Positions 18,713 through 26,440 of a DNA stretch of 43,792 nucleotides are shown piece after piece. The translations under genes and the position numbers were made by a program. The stretch is from the NCBI GenBank assembly GCA_035699745.1, contig DASSPH010000069.1, positions 296,549 to 340,340 on the forward strand. Reading direction: 5' to 3'. Below the pieces are notes generated by a model that saw only the letters and a program-made list of their open reading frames with translations, made no database searches and had not been told where the DNA came from. The stretch's first letter is position 1. Every line of letters begins with the position of its first letter. This stretch comes from Vicinamibacterales bacterium (lineage in GTDB: Bacteria > Acidobacteriota > Vicinamibacteria > Vicinamibacterales > 2-12-FULL-66-21).

Positions 18713-19648
18713 ATGTTGGAACACTCCGCCGTGGCCAAGTGCCTCAGTTTTCATGCAGCGTACCGGTGCCGGCGCTCCGGCGCCTGCTGCACCGCCGGCT
18801 GGAACATTCCCTTCGACCCGGCGGAGCTCCGCACGGTCGGCGCGCTGAAGCTCGCCGCCGGCCGCATTCACGCCGCCGGCGGATCGGCGGCGGCCGTGCT
18901 GACGGACGGCCGCTGCTCGTTTCTCGGACGGGAAGCCGGCGGCGCGCACGTGTGCGAGATTCACCGGGCCGGCGGCCACGCCGCCCTGCCCCTCCCCTGC
19001 CGCATGTTCCCGCGGGTCGTCCTGCACGACTCGCGCGGCACGTTCATCTCGCTCTCGCACTTCTGCCCGACCGCCGCCGCGCTGCTCTTCGAGTCGGACG
19101 ACGAGGTCACCATCGTCGACGCGCCGGCGCCGCTGGCCGGCTGTGAGCCGCTCGACGGGCTGAACGCGCGCGACGTCTGGCCGCCGCTCCTCCGTCCCGG
19201 CGTGATGATGGATCTGGACAGCTACGACCTGTGGGAGCGGTTCGCGATTGCCATCCTCACGCACGACGGCGTGCCGGCGCGCGGCGCGCTCGACGCCCTC
19301 GACCGGGCCACCGGACGCATCGCCGCGTGGCGTCCCGGCGGCGACACGACGCTGGAAGAGACGATCCAGGATGCGATCGCGTCCGCGGCCCCGCCGGTGT
19401 CATCGCTCCCCGGCTTCGAGCCGGCGGTGAAGCGCTGGCTCGCGGCACGCGCCTTCGGATCGTGGATTGCGTATCAGGGGGACGGATTGCGCACGATAGT
19501 CCGCTACCTCCGTGCGTGCCATCACACGTTCGAGATCGAGGTCGCGCGAGACCACGATCCGCTGGCGGCCATCCGCCGCGCCGACCAGCTGATCGTGCAC
19601 GAGGCCTCTTCACAGCAACTCGCGAATCTGCTGAATGTCAGTCCTTGA
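18713..19648 (+). CDS. YkgJ/FliB-like cysteine-cluster protein
   Basis: Protein of about 311 residues with the cysteine pattern of the zinc/iron-chelating YkgJ (CxxxCxxCC-type) family, which includes the flagellin lysine methylase FliB. Visible cysteines are C19, C25 and C26 (YRCRRSGACCTAGW), C68, C81 (HVCEIHR), C96 (LPLPCRMFPR) and C118 (SHFCPT), a layout suited to binding a metal or Fe-S cluster. The remaining ~190 residues show no motif I recognise. No flagellin gene is visible, so a FliB role is not supported. ATG 18713 is the most upstream reasonable start; a GTG at about residue 7 is an alternative. Its last 14 bases overlap pepT, implying coupling. Confidence 0.8.
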   Translation: MLEHSAVAKCLSFHAAYRCRRSGACCTAGWNIPFDPAELRTVGALKLAAGRIHAAGGSAAAVLTDGRCSFLGREAGGAHVCEIHRAGGHAALPLPCRMFPRVVLHDSRGTFISLSHFCPTAAALLFESDDEVTIVDAPAPLAGCEPLDGLNARDVWPPLLRPGVMMDLDSYDLWERFAIAILTHDGVPARGALDALDRATGRIAAWRPGGDTTLEETIQDAIASAAPPVSSLPGFEPAVKRWLAARAFGSWIAYQGDGLRTIVRYLRACHHTFEIEVARDHDPLAAIRRADQLIVHEASSQQLANLLNVSP

Positions 19649-20858
19649 CCGGTTCCTGCGCTACGTCGCGATAGACACCCGCGCCGACGACTCGTCCGCC
19701 TCCTCGCCGAGCACGCCGGGACAGCTCGTCCTGCAGGAGCTTCTCGCCGGCGAGTTGCGCGCGATCGGTCTCACCGACGTGACGCTCGACGCGCACGGCT
19801 ACCTGATGGCGGGCGTCCCGGCGACCGCCGGTCCGGACCTGCCGGCGATTGGCTTCATCGCTCACGTCGACACGTCGCCCGAAATGGACGGCGCGAACGT
19901 CAGGCCGATCGTTCACGCCGCGTGGGACGGCCGGGCCATCGTGCTGCCCGACGATCCGACCGCGGTGCTCCGCGCCGAGGACGACCCCGCGCTGGCGGCC
20001 TGCGTCGGCCATGACATCGTGACCGCCTCGGGGACGACGCTGCTGGGGGCGGATGACAAGGCCGGAGTGGCGATCGCGGTTGCCGCCGCCGAGTACCTGC
20101 TCGCGCACCCGGAGATGCCTCACGGCCCGATTCGCCTCGCCTTCACGCCGGACGAGGAAATCGGCCGGGGCGCGGATCGCTTCGACCTCGCGCGGTTCGG
20201 CGCCGTCTGCGCCTACACCATCGACGGCGGAGGGGCCGGCGAGCTGGAGCACGAGAGCTTCTCCGCCGACGTCATGCGCGTCACGTTCCATGGGTTCAAC
20301 ACCCACCCGGGCTACGCGCGCGGCACGATGATCAACGCGATCAAGGCGGCGTCGCGCTTCGTGGATCGCCTGCCGCGCGAGCGGCTGTCGCCGGAAACGA
20401 CGGACGGATACGACGGCTACGTCCATCCGTACCAGATGGACGCCTCGGTCGATCGCACCACCGTCCGCGTGCTGCTGCGCGACTTCGAGCGCGCGGCGCT
20501 GCGCCGGCAGCAGGCGCTGGTCGAGGAGATCGCGCGCGCCGCCGCCGCCGGGACCGGCGCGCGGATCGAGATCGACGTGCAGGAGCAGTACCGCAACATG
20601 CGCGAGGTGCTCGATCGCCATCCGCTGGTGGTCGAGCGGGCGCGCGAAGCGATCCGGCGCATCGGGCTGGCGCCGATCGAGAAGCCGATCCGCGGCGGCA
20701 CCGACGGCTCGCGCCTGTCGTTCATGGGGCTGCCGACGCCGAACCTGTTCGCCGGCGAGCACAACTTCCATTCCCGGCTCGAGTGGACCTCCCGCCAGGA
20801 GCTGGAGCTCGGGGTGCGCGCCGTCGTCGAGCTGGCCAGGCTGTGGGCGGCGCCCTGA
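19635..20858 (+). CDS. pepT: peptidase T (tripeptide aminopeptidase)
   Basis: Cytoplasmic M20B zinc peptidase that removes the N-terminal residue from tripeptides; 407 residues, the normal length. Metal ligands and catalytic residues are all visible: H77 and D79 in AHVDTSPE, D140 in LLGADDKAG, the catalytic E174 with E175 in TPDEEIGRG, D197 in YTIDGGG and H379 in NFHSRLEW; the dimerisation lid includes FHGFNTHPG. The ATG (19635) lies inside the end of the preceding cysteine-cluster gene (14-bp overlap), so translation is likely coupled. It is followed by the BlaI promoter. Confidence 0.96.
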   Translation: MSVLDRFLRYVAIDTRADDSSASSPSTPGQLVLQELLAGELRAIGLTDVTLDAHGYLMAGVPATAGPDLPAIGFIAHVDTSPEMDGANVRPIVHAAWDGRAIVLPDDPTAVLRAEDDPALAACVGHDIVTASGTTLLGADDKAGVAIAVAAAEYLLAHPEMPHGPIRLAFTPDEEIGRGADRFDLARFGAVCAYTIDGGGAGELEHESFSADVMRVTFHGFNTHPGYARGTMINAIKAASRFVDRLPRERLSPETTDGYDGYVHPYQMDASVDRTTVRVLLRDFERAALRRQQALVEEIARAAAAGTGARIEIDVQEQYRNMREVLDRHPLVVERAREAIRRIGLAPIEKPIRGGTDGSRLSFMGLPTPNLFAGEHNFHSRLEWTSRQELELGVRAVVELARLWAAP

Positions 20859-20883
20859 GCGGCGGGGCGGCCGCGGCGGGGAC

Positions 20884-20922
20884 TTGACACGATCGACCTA
20901 CTAAGTACTAAATAGTTAGTAG
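20884..20922 (+). promoter_or_regulatory. BlaI promoter and operator
   Basis: A consensus -35 TTGACA lies at 20884-20889. Sixteen to nineteen bases on, the A/T-rich stretch TACTAAATA (20906-20914) supplies the -10. An inverted repeat CTACTAA (20898-20904) / TTAGTAG (20916-20922) with an 11-bp centre covers the -10; TACTA/TAGTA half-sites are typical of BlaI/MecI operators. The right arm ends at the base before the BlaI ATG, so the transcript is predicted to be leaderless or nearly so and to be self-repressed. Confidence 0.78.
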
Positions 20923-21300
20923 ATGCGCACCCCGACCCCGACGCTGACCCCGCAGGAGCTCGCCATCATGAAAGTGGTCTGGCGGCTCGAAAGCGCCACC
21001 GTGCGCGACATCTACGAGCAGCTGCGCGAGAACCGCGACGTGGCCTACACCACCGTGCTGACGATGATGAAGATCCTCGAGCAGAAGGGCTACGTGAAGA
21101 AGACGCGCGCCGACCGCGCCTTCCTCTACCGCCCGGCGCGGCCGCGCCAGCAGGTGCTCGGCGGCATGGTCCGCGAGTTCATCGACCGGGTCTTCGACGG
21201 GGCGTCGCGGCCGATGCTCCTGCACCTGGTGAAAGAGACGAAGCTGAGCGACAAGGAGCGCCGCGCGCTGCTGCGCGCCATCGAGGAGGTGGAGGAATGA
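20923..21300 (+). CDS. BlaI/MecI/CopY family repressor
   Basis: Winged-helix repressor of 125 residues: LTPQELAIMKVVWRLESATVRDIYEQL, then AYTTVLTMMKILEQKGYVKK with the recognition helix, the wing (RADRAFLYRPA) and a C-terminal dimerisation helix pair. The start at 20923 is required to include the conserved LTPQEL; it directly follows the operator and has no Shine-Dalgarno. BlaI proteins are inactivated when the partner BlaR1 peptidase is triggered. The stop overlaps the partner's ATG (ATGA, 21297-21300), so the two are coupled. No beta-lactamase gene is seen, so the regulon is unknown. Confidence 0.94.
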   Translation: MRTPTPTLTPQELAIMKVVWRLESATVRDIYEQLRENRDVAYTTVLTMMKILEQKGYVKKTRADRAFLYRPARPRQQVLGGMVREFIDRVFDGASRPMLLHLVKETKLSDKERRALLRAIEEVEE

Positions 21301-22973
21301 TGGTCGCCGCCAACTTCATTGCCTACGTCGCGCAGGTCGCGCTGGTTGTCTTCGTGTGCGCGGGGTTGCCGCGGGTGCTCGGTCTTCGCGCCGCGGGCGT
21401 GCATTACGCGTTCTGGCGCCTGGTGCTGCTCGTCTGCCTGGCGCTGCCCCTCGTCCAGCCCTGGCGGCCGCACGAGATGACTTTCGTCCCCGACGGGGCG
21501 GGAGCGGCGGGCGTCGCAACCGCGCCGGTGAACTTTTCCGGGGTCCCGGACGCGCCGCCTCCGCCGCCGCCCTTCGACTGGGGTTTCCCACTTCAGATCG
21601 TCATCCTGGCGGGCATCGGCATGCGGCTGGGATGGATGGCGATCGGCGTTGCCCGGCTCGAAGCGCTGCGGCGCCGCAGCGGAACGCCTGCGCTCGGCTT
21701 CGACGATCTGCAGGAGGCGATCGGCATCCGGGCGCCGATTCTCTGGTCGCCGCACGTGCGGCATCCGGTGACGTTCGGACTGCTGCGGCCCGTCGTGCTG
21801 CTGCCGATCGCGCTGAAGTCCGTCGACCACGCCGCCCAGCGTGCCGTCGTCGCGCACGAGCTGCATCACGTCAAGCGCCGCGACTGGGCGTGGGTCATCG
21901 GCGAGGAGATCGTCCGCTCGATCTTCTGGTTCCATCCGGCGATGTGGTGGCTGATCTCGCGCGTCCAGCTCGCGCGCGAGACCGTCGTCGACGAGCTGTC
22001 GATTCTGGTCACCAACGCGCGGCGCACCTATCTGGATACGCTCCTGGCGTTCGCCGACGACACCGGCCTGCGCTCGTCAGCCGCGTTCTCGGCGCGCCGT
22101 CATCTGTTCCATCGGGTCATGCTGCTGTCAAAGGAGGGTGGAATGTCTTCGAGCCGCATCGCCGTCGTCTCGGGCGCGCTGGTCGTCGCGCTCGGCGCCG
22201 GCACGCTGGGCGCCGTCAGGGCGTTTCCGCTGCATGGACCGGGGGCGCCGATCGCCGGCGACCCGCAGGTGCAGAGGCCGCCGCGCGATCCGCTGTCGCC
22301 CGCCACGTATCACCGCCAGGCGGTCGAATACTGGGAGAAGGCGGAAAAGGACAGTTCGCTGACGCCCGACCAGCGGCTGGACCTGATCCAGAAGGGGATC
22401 GCCGCCGAGGATCGCGCGCTGGCGCTGAATCCCGACTACGTCGAGGCGATGATCTACAAGAACATCCTGCTGCGAATGCAGGCGCTGATGGTCAGCGACG
22501 CGGACGAACAGCGGCGCCTGATCGAGGAAGCGAACGCGCTGCGCGCCCGCGCGATCGAGCTGCGCAAGGCGCAGGGGCTGCCGGAAGGCGGCTGGGCCGG
22601 CGGTCCTCCTCCCCCGCCGCCGCCTCCGCCGCCGTCCGCCCCCTCGTTCATGAGCGACGAGTACAAGCTGGCGCTGGAGACTTACAAACCGCTGCGCATC
22701 GGCGGTGAGCTCAAGCCGCCGATGAAAATCAAGGACGTGAAGCCGCTCTATCCGCCGATCGCCCAGTCAGCGCGCGTCCAGGGTGTCGTGATCGTGGAGG
22801 CCATCATCGATCCGGCCGGCCATGTGGCGGCATCGCGCGTGCTGCGGTCGATTCCTCTGCTGGACGAGGCGGCGCTCGCCGCGGTCGGCCAGTGGGAGTT
22901 CACCCCGACGCTGCTGAACGGCCAGCCGAGCGCGGTCATGATGACCGTGACCGTCAACTTCACGCTGCAGTAA
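21297..22973 (+). CDS. BlaR1-type M56 peptidase fused to a TonB C-terminal domain
   Basis: Membrane zinc peptidase of 558 residues that should relieve BlaI repression. Membrane helices lie at about 8-28, 36-54 and 98-120; the cytoplasmic M56 peptidase domain has HELHH (H187, E188, H191) and the downstream E in LARETVVDE. A fourth helix is at about 285-305. The outer part differs from classical BlaR1: instead of a penicillin-binding sensor it has a helical, TPR-like stretch (about 325-425), a run of ten prolines (about 436-446) and a TonB-type C-terminal domain (PPMKIKDVKPLYPPIAQSAR to VTVNFTLQ). TonB domains contact outer-membrane receptors in the periplasm, so the sensor may respond to envelope state; this is inference. 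It faces the VWFA gene tail-to-tail with 9 bp between. Confidence 0.9.
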   Translation: MMVAANFIAYVAQVALVVFVCAGLPRVLGLRAAGVHYAFWRLVLLVCLALPLVQPWRPHEMTFVPDGAGAAGVATAPVNFSGVPDAPPPPPPFDWGFPLQIVILAGIGMRLGWMAIGVARLEALRRRSGTPALGFDDLQEAIGIRAPILWSPHVRHPVTFGLLRPVVLLPIALKSVDHAAQRAVVAHELHHVKRRDWAWVIGEEIVRSIFWFHPAMWWLISRVQLARETVVDELSILVTNARRTYLDTLLAFADDTGLRSSAAFSARRHLFHRVMLLSKEGGMSSSRIAVVSGALVVALGAGTLGAVRAFPLHGPGAPIAGDPQVQRPPRDPLSPATYHRQAVEYWEKAEKDSSLTPDQRLDLIQKGIAAEDRALALNPDYVEAMIYKNILLRMQALMVSDADEQRRLIEEANALRARAIELRKAQGLPEGGWAGGPPPPPPPPPPSAPSFMSDEYKLALETYKPLRIGGELKPPMKIKDVKPLYPPIAQSARVQGVVIVEAIIDPAGHVAASRVLRSIPLLDEAALAAVGQWEFTPTLLNGQPSAVMMTVTVNFTLQ

Positions 22974-22982
22974 GCGCCGGGA

Positions 22983-24845
22983 TCAGTTCACGCGGAACGG
23001 GAGCAGCGCCTTCGCCTGATCGGCGCCGCGCGAGGCGACGATCTCGAACACGTAGTCGCCGCGGGCGATCGAGCCGACCGACAGATCGAGCTCGTATCCG
23101 CCGGTGGTCGTCTTCAGCGGCATCGTCGCCAGCTTGGCGCCGCGGCGGCTGAGGAGCGTCACCGTGACGGTCGCGTCGGCGGCGCCGGTGCCGAACACGC
23201 CGAACCGCGCGACGATGCGATCGGTGCGTTCGAATTGACGTCCGGCAAACGGCGCCGGATCGGGCGTCGACTGGATCGTGCGGAGCTCGAGCGGCGTCCG
23301 CGCGCGGAACAGCATCGGCGTTCCGATCGACAGCGCCGACGCGGCGAAGTTCGGCACTTCGAGCACGGTATCGTAGCGGCTGGCGGTCGTGGCGTCGGCT
23401 TCCTCGACCGTGCGGCGGATCTTCACGCTGCCCGGCGCGGCGTCGAACGACACCCGGCCGTTGCGCAGCGGACCGTCGAAGTAGACGTGGCCGTCTTCGG
23501 CGCTGGCGCGGATCGACACGCCGGCGCCGGCCCCGTCCCGGGGCGTCCAGGCGACGGTCACGCGCGGCCTGCCTTCCGGCCCCGGCGCGGCGCCGGCCCA
23601 CAGATCGCCGGCGATCTCCATGTGCGGCACGTCGACCAGCTTCGACAGCTCGCGCGAGATCTCGGGCGGCGGCTCGTTCGCCGCGGCGGTCTTGCGCGCC
23701 GCATCCATCTCGTTCAACGACGGCGCGTAGTATCCGGTGCGCGACTTCACTTCGACCCCCGGCCGTCTCACGCGCACCGAGATCTTGTGGAACTTGCCGT
23801 CGGCGGGATTCTTGGACGAGGCGTAGCCGAGCAGGTAGAAGGCGCGCGCGTTCCGCACCACCTCGCGCAGCGCGGCGGCCGGGGAGTTGTTCGAATACTG
23901 CTTGCCGCCGGTCTGCTCCGCCAGGCTGTGGAGCACGTCCGAGGTGCGCGTGTTCATCTCGAGGCCGCGCGGATCGAACGCATAGATCGTCGTGTTGTTG
24001 GCGTTGGCGAGGCGGATCGCGGCGTCGAGCCAGCTGAACGTGTCGGTCGGCGCCGTGCCCACCCGCCCGATCGTCTGCGAGACGAACAGGATCGCCTTGC
24101 GCCCTTCCTTGATCGACCCGAGGTATGCGATCGTGGACTCGAGCGCCGTGGCCGTGACCTGCGAGCGCAGCATCTCGATGTCGCGGGCGCGGTACATCTG
24201 CGCTTCCTCGACGGCGCTGCGCGGCGGCAGGTAGACGCCCTGGCGGCCGCGCAGCCGGTTCACCTGCTCGGCCAGCGCGCGGCGGTCGCGGGTGAAGGAA
24301 ATGGCGTCGGCCGGCGTGAGCTGATCCATCAACGCGACGAGGTCGGTCGGCCCGAACGCGTACTGCACGAAGTCGCTGAGCGCGGCGCGGGCGCGGATCG
24401 CCGGCGCCATCTGGCCGATGTGGTACTCGTCCCAGAAGATGACGAACACGCGGATGTCGTCCCGCGCCGCCTCCGCGGCGGCGTGGTATTTCGATCGGAT
24501 CGGCAGCGACGTGTCGTCGTCCGGCGCCGCGCCGGTGGCTTCAATCAGCTTGAGCGTGTCGATCGACTGCTCGACGCCGTCCTCGCGCAGCTCGAAGTCG
24601 TCCTTCGTCAGATCGGTGATCGGCTGCCCCTTGCGATCGAGCACGGTGACGTCGACGCGGACCTGATTGGTGCCGCCGCGGAACACCGGCGGCTGCGCCG
24701 GACGATCGGTTTGCGGTGCGGGGGCTTGCGCGGACGGCGGCGGCGCGGACGACGGCGGCGCGGCCGGTTGCTGCGGCTGCTGCGCGGACGGCGTCGTGAT
24801 GAGTGCCGCGGCCGCCATGGCCGCCAGCCAAGCCGCTCTCGTCAT
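22983..24845 (-). CDS. VWFA-related acidobacterial secreted protein
   Basis: Exported protein of 620 residues. A signal peptide (AWLAAMAAAALITTPSA, cleavage near residue 21) leads into a Pro/Gln/Ala-rich linker (22-55). Residues ~60-340 hold the VWFA-related acidobacterial domain, with its characteristic opening R-V-D-V-T-V-L-D-R-K-G and TDLTKDDFELREDG, then a VWA-like fold (VFVIFWDEYHIG, KAILFVSQTIGRVG, YAFDPRGLEMNTR). The last ~230 residues form beta-rich domains. Function is unknown across the family; adhesion or envelope assembly are guesses. Its ATG overlaps the xth stop (ATGA, 24842-24845), an odd pairing of a repair enzyme with a secreted protein. Confidence 0.88.
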   Translation of the reverse strand: MTRAAWLAAMAAAALITTPSAQQPQQPAAPPSSAPPPSAQAPAPQTDRPAQPPVFRGGTNQVRVDVTVLDRKGQPITDLTKDDFELREDGVEQSIDTLKLIEATGAAPDDDTSLPIRSKYHAAAEAARDDIRVFVIFWDEYHIGQMAPAIRARAALSDFVQYAFGPTDLVALMDQLTPADAISFTRDRRALAEQVNRLRGRQGVYLPPRSAVEEAQMYRARDIEMLRSQVTATALESTIAYLGSIKEGRKAILFVSQTIGRVGTAPTDTFSWLDAAIRLANANNTTIYAFDPRGLEMNTRTSDVLHSLAEQTGGKQYSNNSPAAALREVVRNARAFYLLGYASSKNPADGKFHKISVRVRRPGVEVKSRTGYYAPSLNEMDAARKTAAANEPPPEISRELSKLVDVPHMEIAGDLWAGAAPGPEGRPRVTVAWTPRDGAGAGVSIRASAEDGHVYFDGPLRNGRVSFDAAPGSVKIRRTVEEADATTASRYDTVLEVPNFAASALSIGTPMLFRARTPLELRTIQSTPDPAPFAGRQFERTDRIVARFGVFGTGAADATVTVTLLSRRGAKLATMPLKTTTGGYELDLSVGSIARGDYVFEIVASRGADQAKALLPFRVN

Positions 24846-25591
24846 AGATCAAAGGTCGCGACGACCGGGCCGTGATCGCTCGTGCCGAACTCGCGCTGGA
24901 CGACGCACGATTCGACGCGGTCGAAGACGGATTGGCTGGCGAGGACGTAGTCCAGCCGCCAGCCGATGTTGCGCTCCTTCATATTGCGCCAGGGGGCCCA
25001 CCAGGTGAACAACTGATCGTTGGAGGGCTCCAGCGCCCGGCCCGTGTCCACGAGGCCATTCCCGATTATGCGCTCGAGCAGGGCCCTTTCCTCGGGAAGT
25101 TGCCCGATCGCCCGGGGCTTGCGCTCCTTGGGATGAACGTCGATGTCGGCGCGGGCGATGTTCAGGTCGCCGCAGAGCACCGCGGGGCGGCCGGCCGCCT
25201 GCAGCGCGGCGGAAAACTCGTCGAGCGCCTCCATGAACCGCATCTTGGCGGGAAAGTCCTTGCCGCCGTTCGGCGCGTAGATCGACGCCACCGTCAGGTC
25301 CGCGATCTCGGCGGTGACGATCCGGCTTTCATAATCGAACTCCGGGTGACGGAAGGCGGGACGGTCGGGGGAGAAGCCTTTGCGGACGTGCAGGGCGACG
25401 CCGGAGTACCCCTTCGTTCCGTGCCAGTAGCACCAGTACCCCTCCATCTCGCACAAGGCGGCGGGCACCTGATCCGAAACGGCCTTAATCTCCTGAAGGC
25501 AGACCACATCCGGCCGTTCGCGTTCCACCCATTCCTGCACCTGAGCCTGCCGGGCACGGATGCCGTTGACGTTCCATGTGCCGATCTTCAT
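24842..25591 (-). CDS. xth: exodeoxyribonuclease III
   Basis: Cytoplasmic AP endonuclease and 3'-5' exonuclease of base-excision repair, 249 residues. Motifs of the family: MKIGTWNVNGIRAR (N7), LQEIKA (metal ligand E34), YAPNGG, LCGDLNIAR (Asp/Asn pair), WRLDYVLAS and the terminal TSDHGPV (catalytic His). I start at ATG 25591 because the first residues are the conserved M-K-I-x-T-W-N; an in-frame start 33 bases upstream adds residues not found in the family. It is divergent from the outer-membrane protein gene with a 74-bp gap and coupled downstream to the VWFA gene. Confidence 0.95.
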   Translation of the reverse strand: MKIGTWNVNGIRARQAQVQEWVERERPDVVCLQEIKAVSDQVPAALCEMEGYWCYWHGTKGYSGVALHVRKGFSPDRPAFRHPEFDYESRIVTAEIADLTVASIYAPNGGKDFPAKMRFMEALDEFSAALQAAGRPAVLCGDLNIARADIDVHPKERKPRAIGQLPEERALLERIIGNGLVDTGRALEPSNDQLFTWWAPWRNMKERNIGWRLDYVLASQSVFDRVESCVVQREFGTSDHGPVVATFDL

Positions 25592-25665
25592 TGGGGTTAT
25601 CCGAATTGTACGTCCCGGCGGCATCCAACTTGCGACTTCCTGCCTCGACAGGAGGAAGAGAAGTG

Positions 25666-26220
25666 ATGAAAGCTCAACTGTTCGCCTGCGGACTGGCGCT
25701 GATGCTCGCGCTGCCCGCGACCGCGTCAGCGCAGCCGCGCATGCCGCACGAGGGGGCCAGCGCCGTCGGCGGCGAAGTCGGCATCTTCCTGCCGCGGGAG
25801 GATGCGCTGAAGATGGGACCCGTACTGGAGGGCTTCTTCGAGCACTACCTCACCGCCCGCGAGAGCCTGCGGGTCGGGATCGGCTGGATGAATCCGAAAT
25901 GGGAGCCGGAGGACAGCGACTCGCTGCGGCAGGTCCGCATCGGCGCCGATCTGGTGCACAACTGGGAAGGGGGGGCCGTGCACCCGTACGTCGGCGCGGG
26001 ACTGGGCGCGTACTTCCTGCAGTTCCGCGACAACGGCCAGAATCTCGGCGACAGCGAGACGAAGTTCGGCGGCAATATTTTCGGCGGCGTGGAGTACTTC
26101 ACCTCGGACACGTTTGCGGTGAAGGGGGAGGCGCGCTATCACATCGTGCCGAAGATCGACACGTTCAATCTCAACCCATCAGGACTGTCGCTGACGTTCG
26201 GCGTGAAGACGTACTTCTGA
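25666..26220 (+). CDS. small outer-membrane beta-barrel protein
   Basis: Predicted 184-residue exported protein. The signal peptide is FACGLALMLALPATASA with cleavage near residue 22. The mature part alternates polar and hydrophobic residues with glycine/aromatic strand ends (VHPYVGAGLGAYFLQF, NIFGGVEYFTSDTFAVKGEARYHIV, LSLTFGVKTYF), ending in a C-terminal Phe, as in OmpA/OmpW-like 8-strand barrels. AGGAGG at 25650-25655 lies about 10 bases before ATG 25666; a GTG just before it is also possible. The 3' end overlaps a minus-strand small gene by 42 bp. Specific function unknown. Confidence 0.85.
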   Translation: MKAQLFACGLALMLALPATASAQPRMPHEGASAVGGEVGIFLPREDALKMGPVLEGFFEHYLTARESLRVGIGWMNPKWEPEDSDSLRQVRIGADLVHNWEGGAVHPYVGAGLGAYFLQFRDNGQNLGDSETKFGGNIFGGVEYFTSDTFAVKGEARYHIVPKIDTFNLNPSGLSLTFGVKTYF

Positions 26221-26397
26221 CGGGGGCGTCAGGCGGCGAGCGTCGGGAATGTTCTTCCCGTTCTCGTGTGTGTCAATCTGGCAGGTGGCTTCGCGCTCGT
26301 CGACGAGCGTGATCACCGTGCCGTCGTAGGTCTCGTAGACGCCTGCCACGCACCCGCACGGCAGCACGTGGCTGGTGAGCCCGCGGAGTATTCGCAC
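26179..26397 (-). CDS. small conserved-looking Cys protein
   Basis: Short protein of 72 residues beginning at GTG 26397: an opening VLPCGCVAGVYETYDGTVIT, then a spaced Cys and His (A-T-C-Q-I-D-T-H-E). The C-G-C pair plus the later Cys and His could bind a metal. I recall similar small hypothetical proteins in acidobacterial genomes but cannot name a family. The last ~20 residues look less conserved and the 3' end overlaps the outer-membrane gene by 42 bp. The start codon falls in the loop of a strong hairpin whose stem contains the only Shine-Dalgarno-like GGAG, so translation may be structure-controlled. Confidence 0.55.
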   Translation of the reverse strand: MRILRGLTSHVLPCGCVAGVYETYDGTVITLVDEREATCQIDTHENGKNIPDARRLTPPSEVRLHAERQRQS

Positions 26398-26427
26398 GTC
26401 GTGTTTAGACTCCGCGGGCTCGCCGGC
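26371..26427. promoter_or_regulatory. 19-bp hairpin between divergent small gene and kinase-like gene
   Basis: Arms at 26371-26389 and 26409-26427 pair over 19 positions: 13 central pairs (GAGCCCGCGGAGT and its complement) are perfect, and the remaining six pair with two G-U wobbles in the plus-strand RNA. The loop is 19 bases. It ends 13 bases before ATG 26441 on the plus strand and surrounds the GTG start of the small gene on the minus strand. It may be a terminator, an attenuator or a protein-binding palindrome; no T-run follows on either strand, arguing against a simple terminator. Confidence 0.6.
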
Positions 26428-26440
26428 GGTTTAATCCCCG

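Noticed and set aside
20923-22973. Beta-lactam resistance locus
   Set aside because: The BlaR1 homologue lacks a penicillin-binding sensor and no beta-lactamase gene is nearby.
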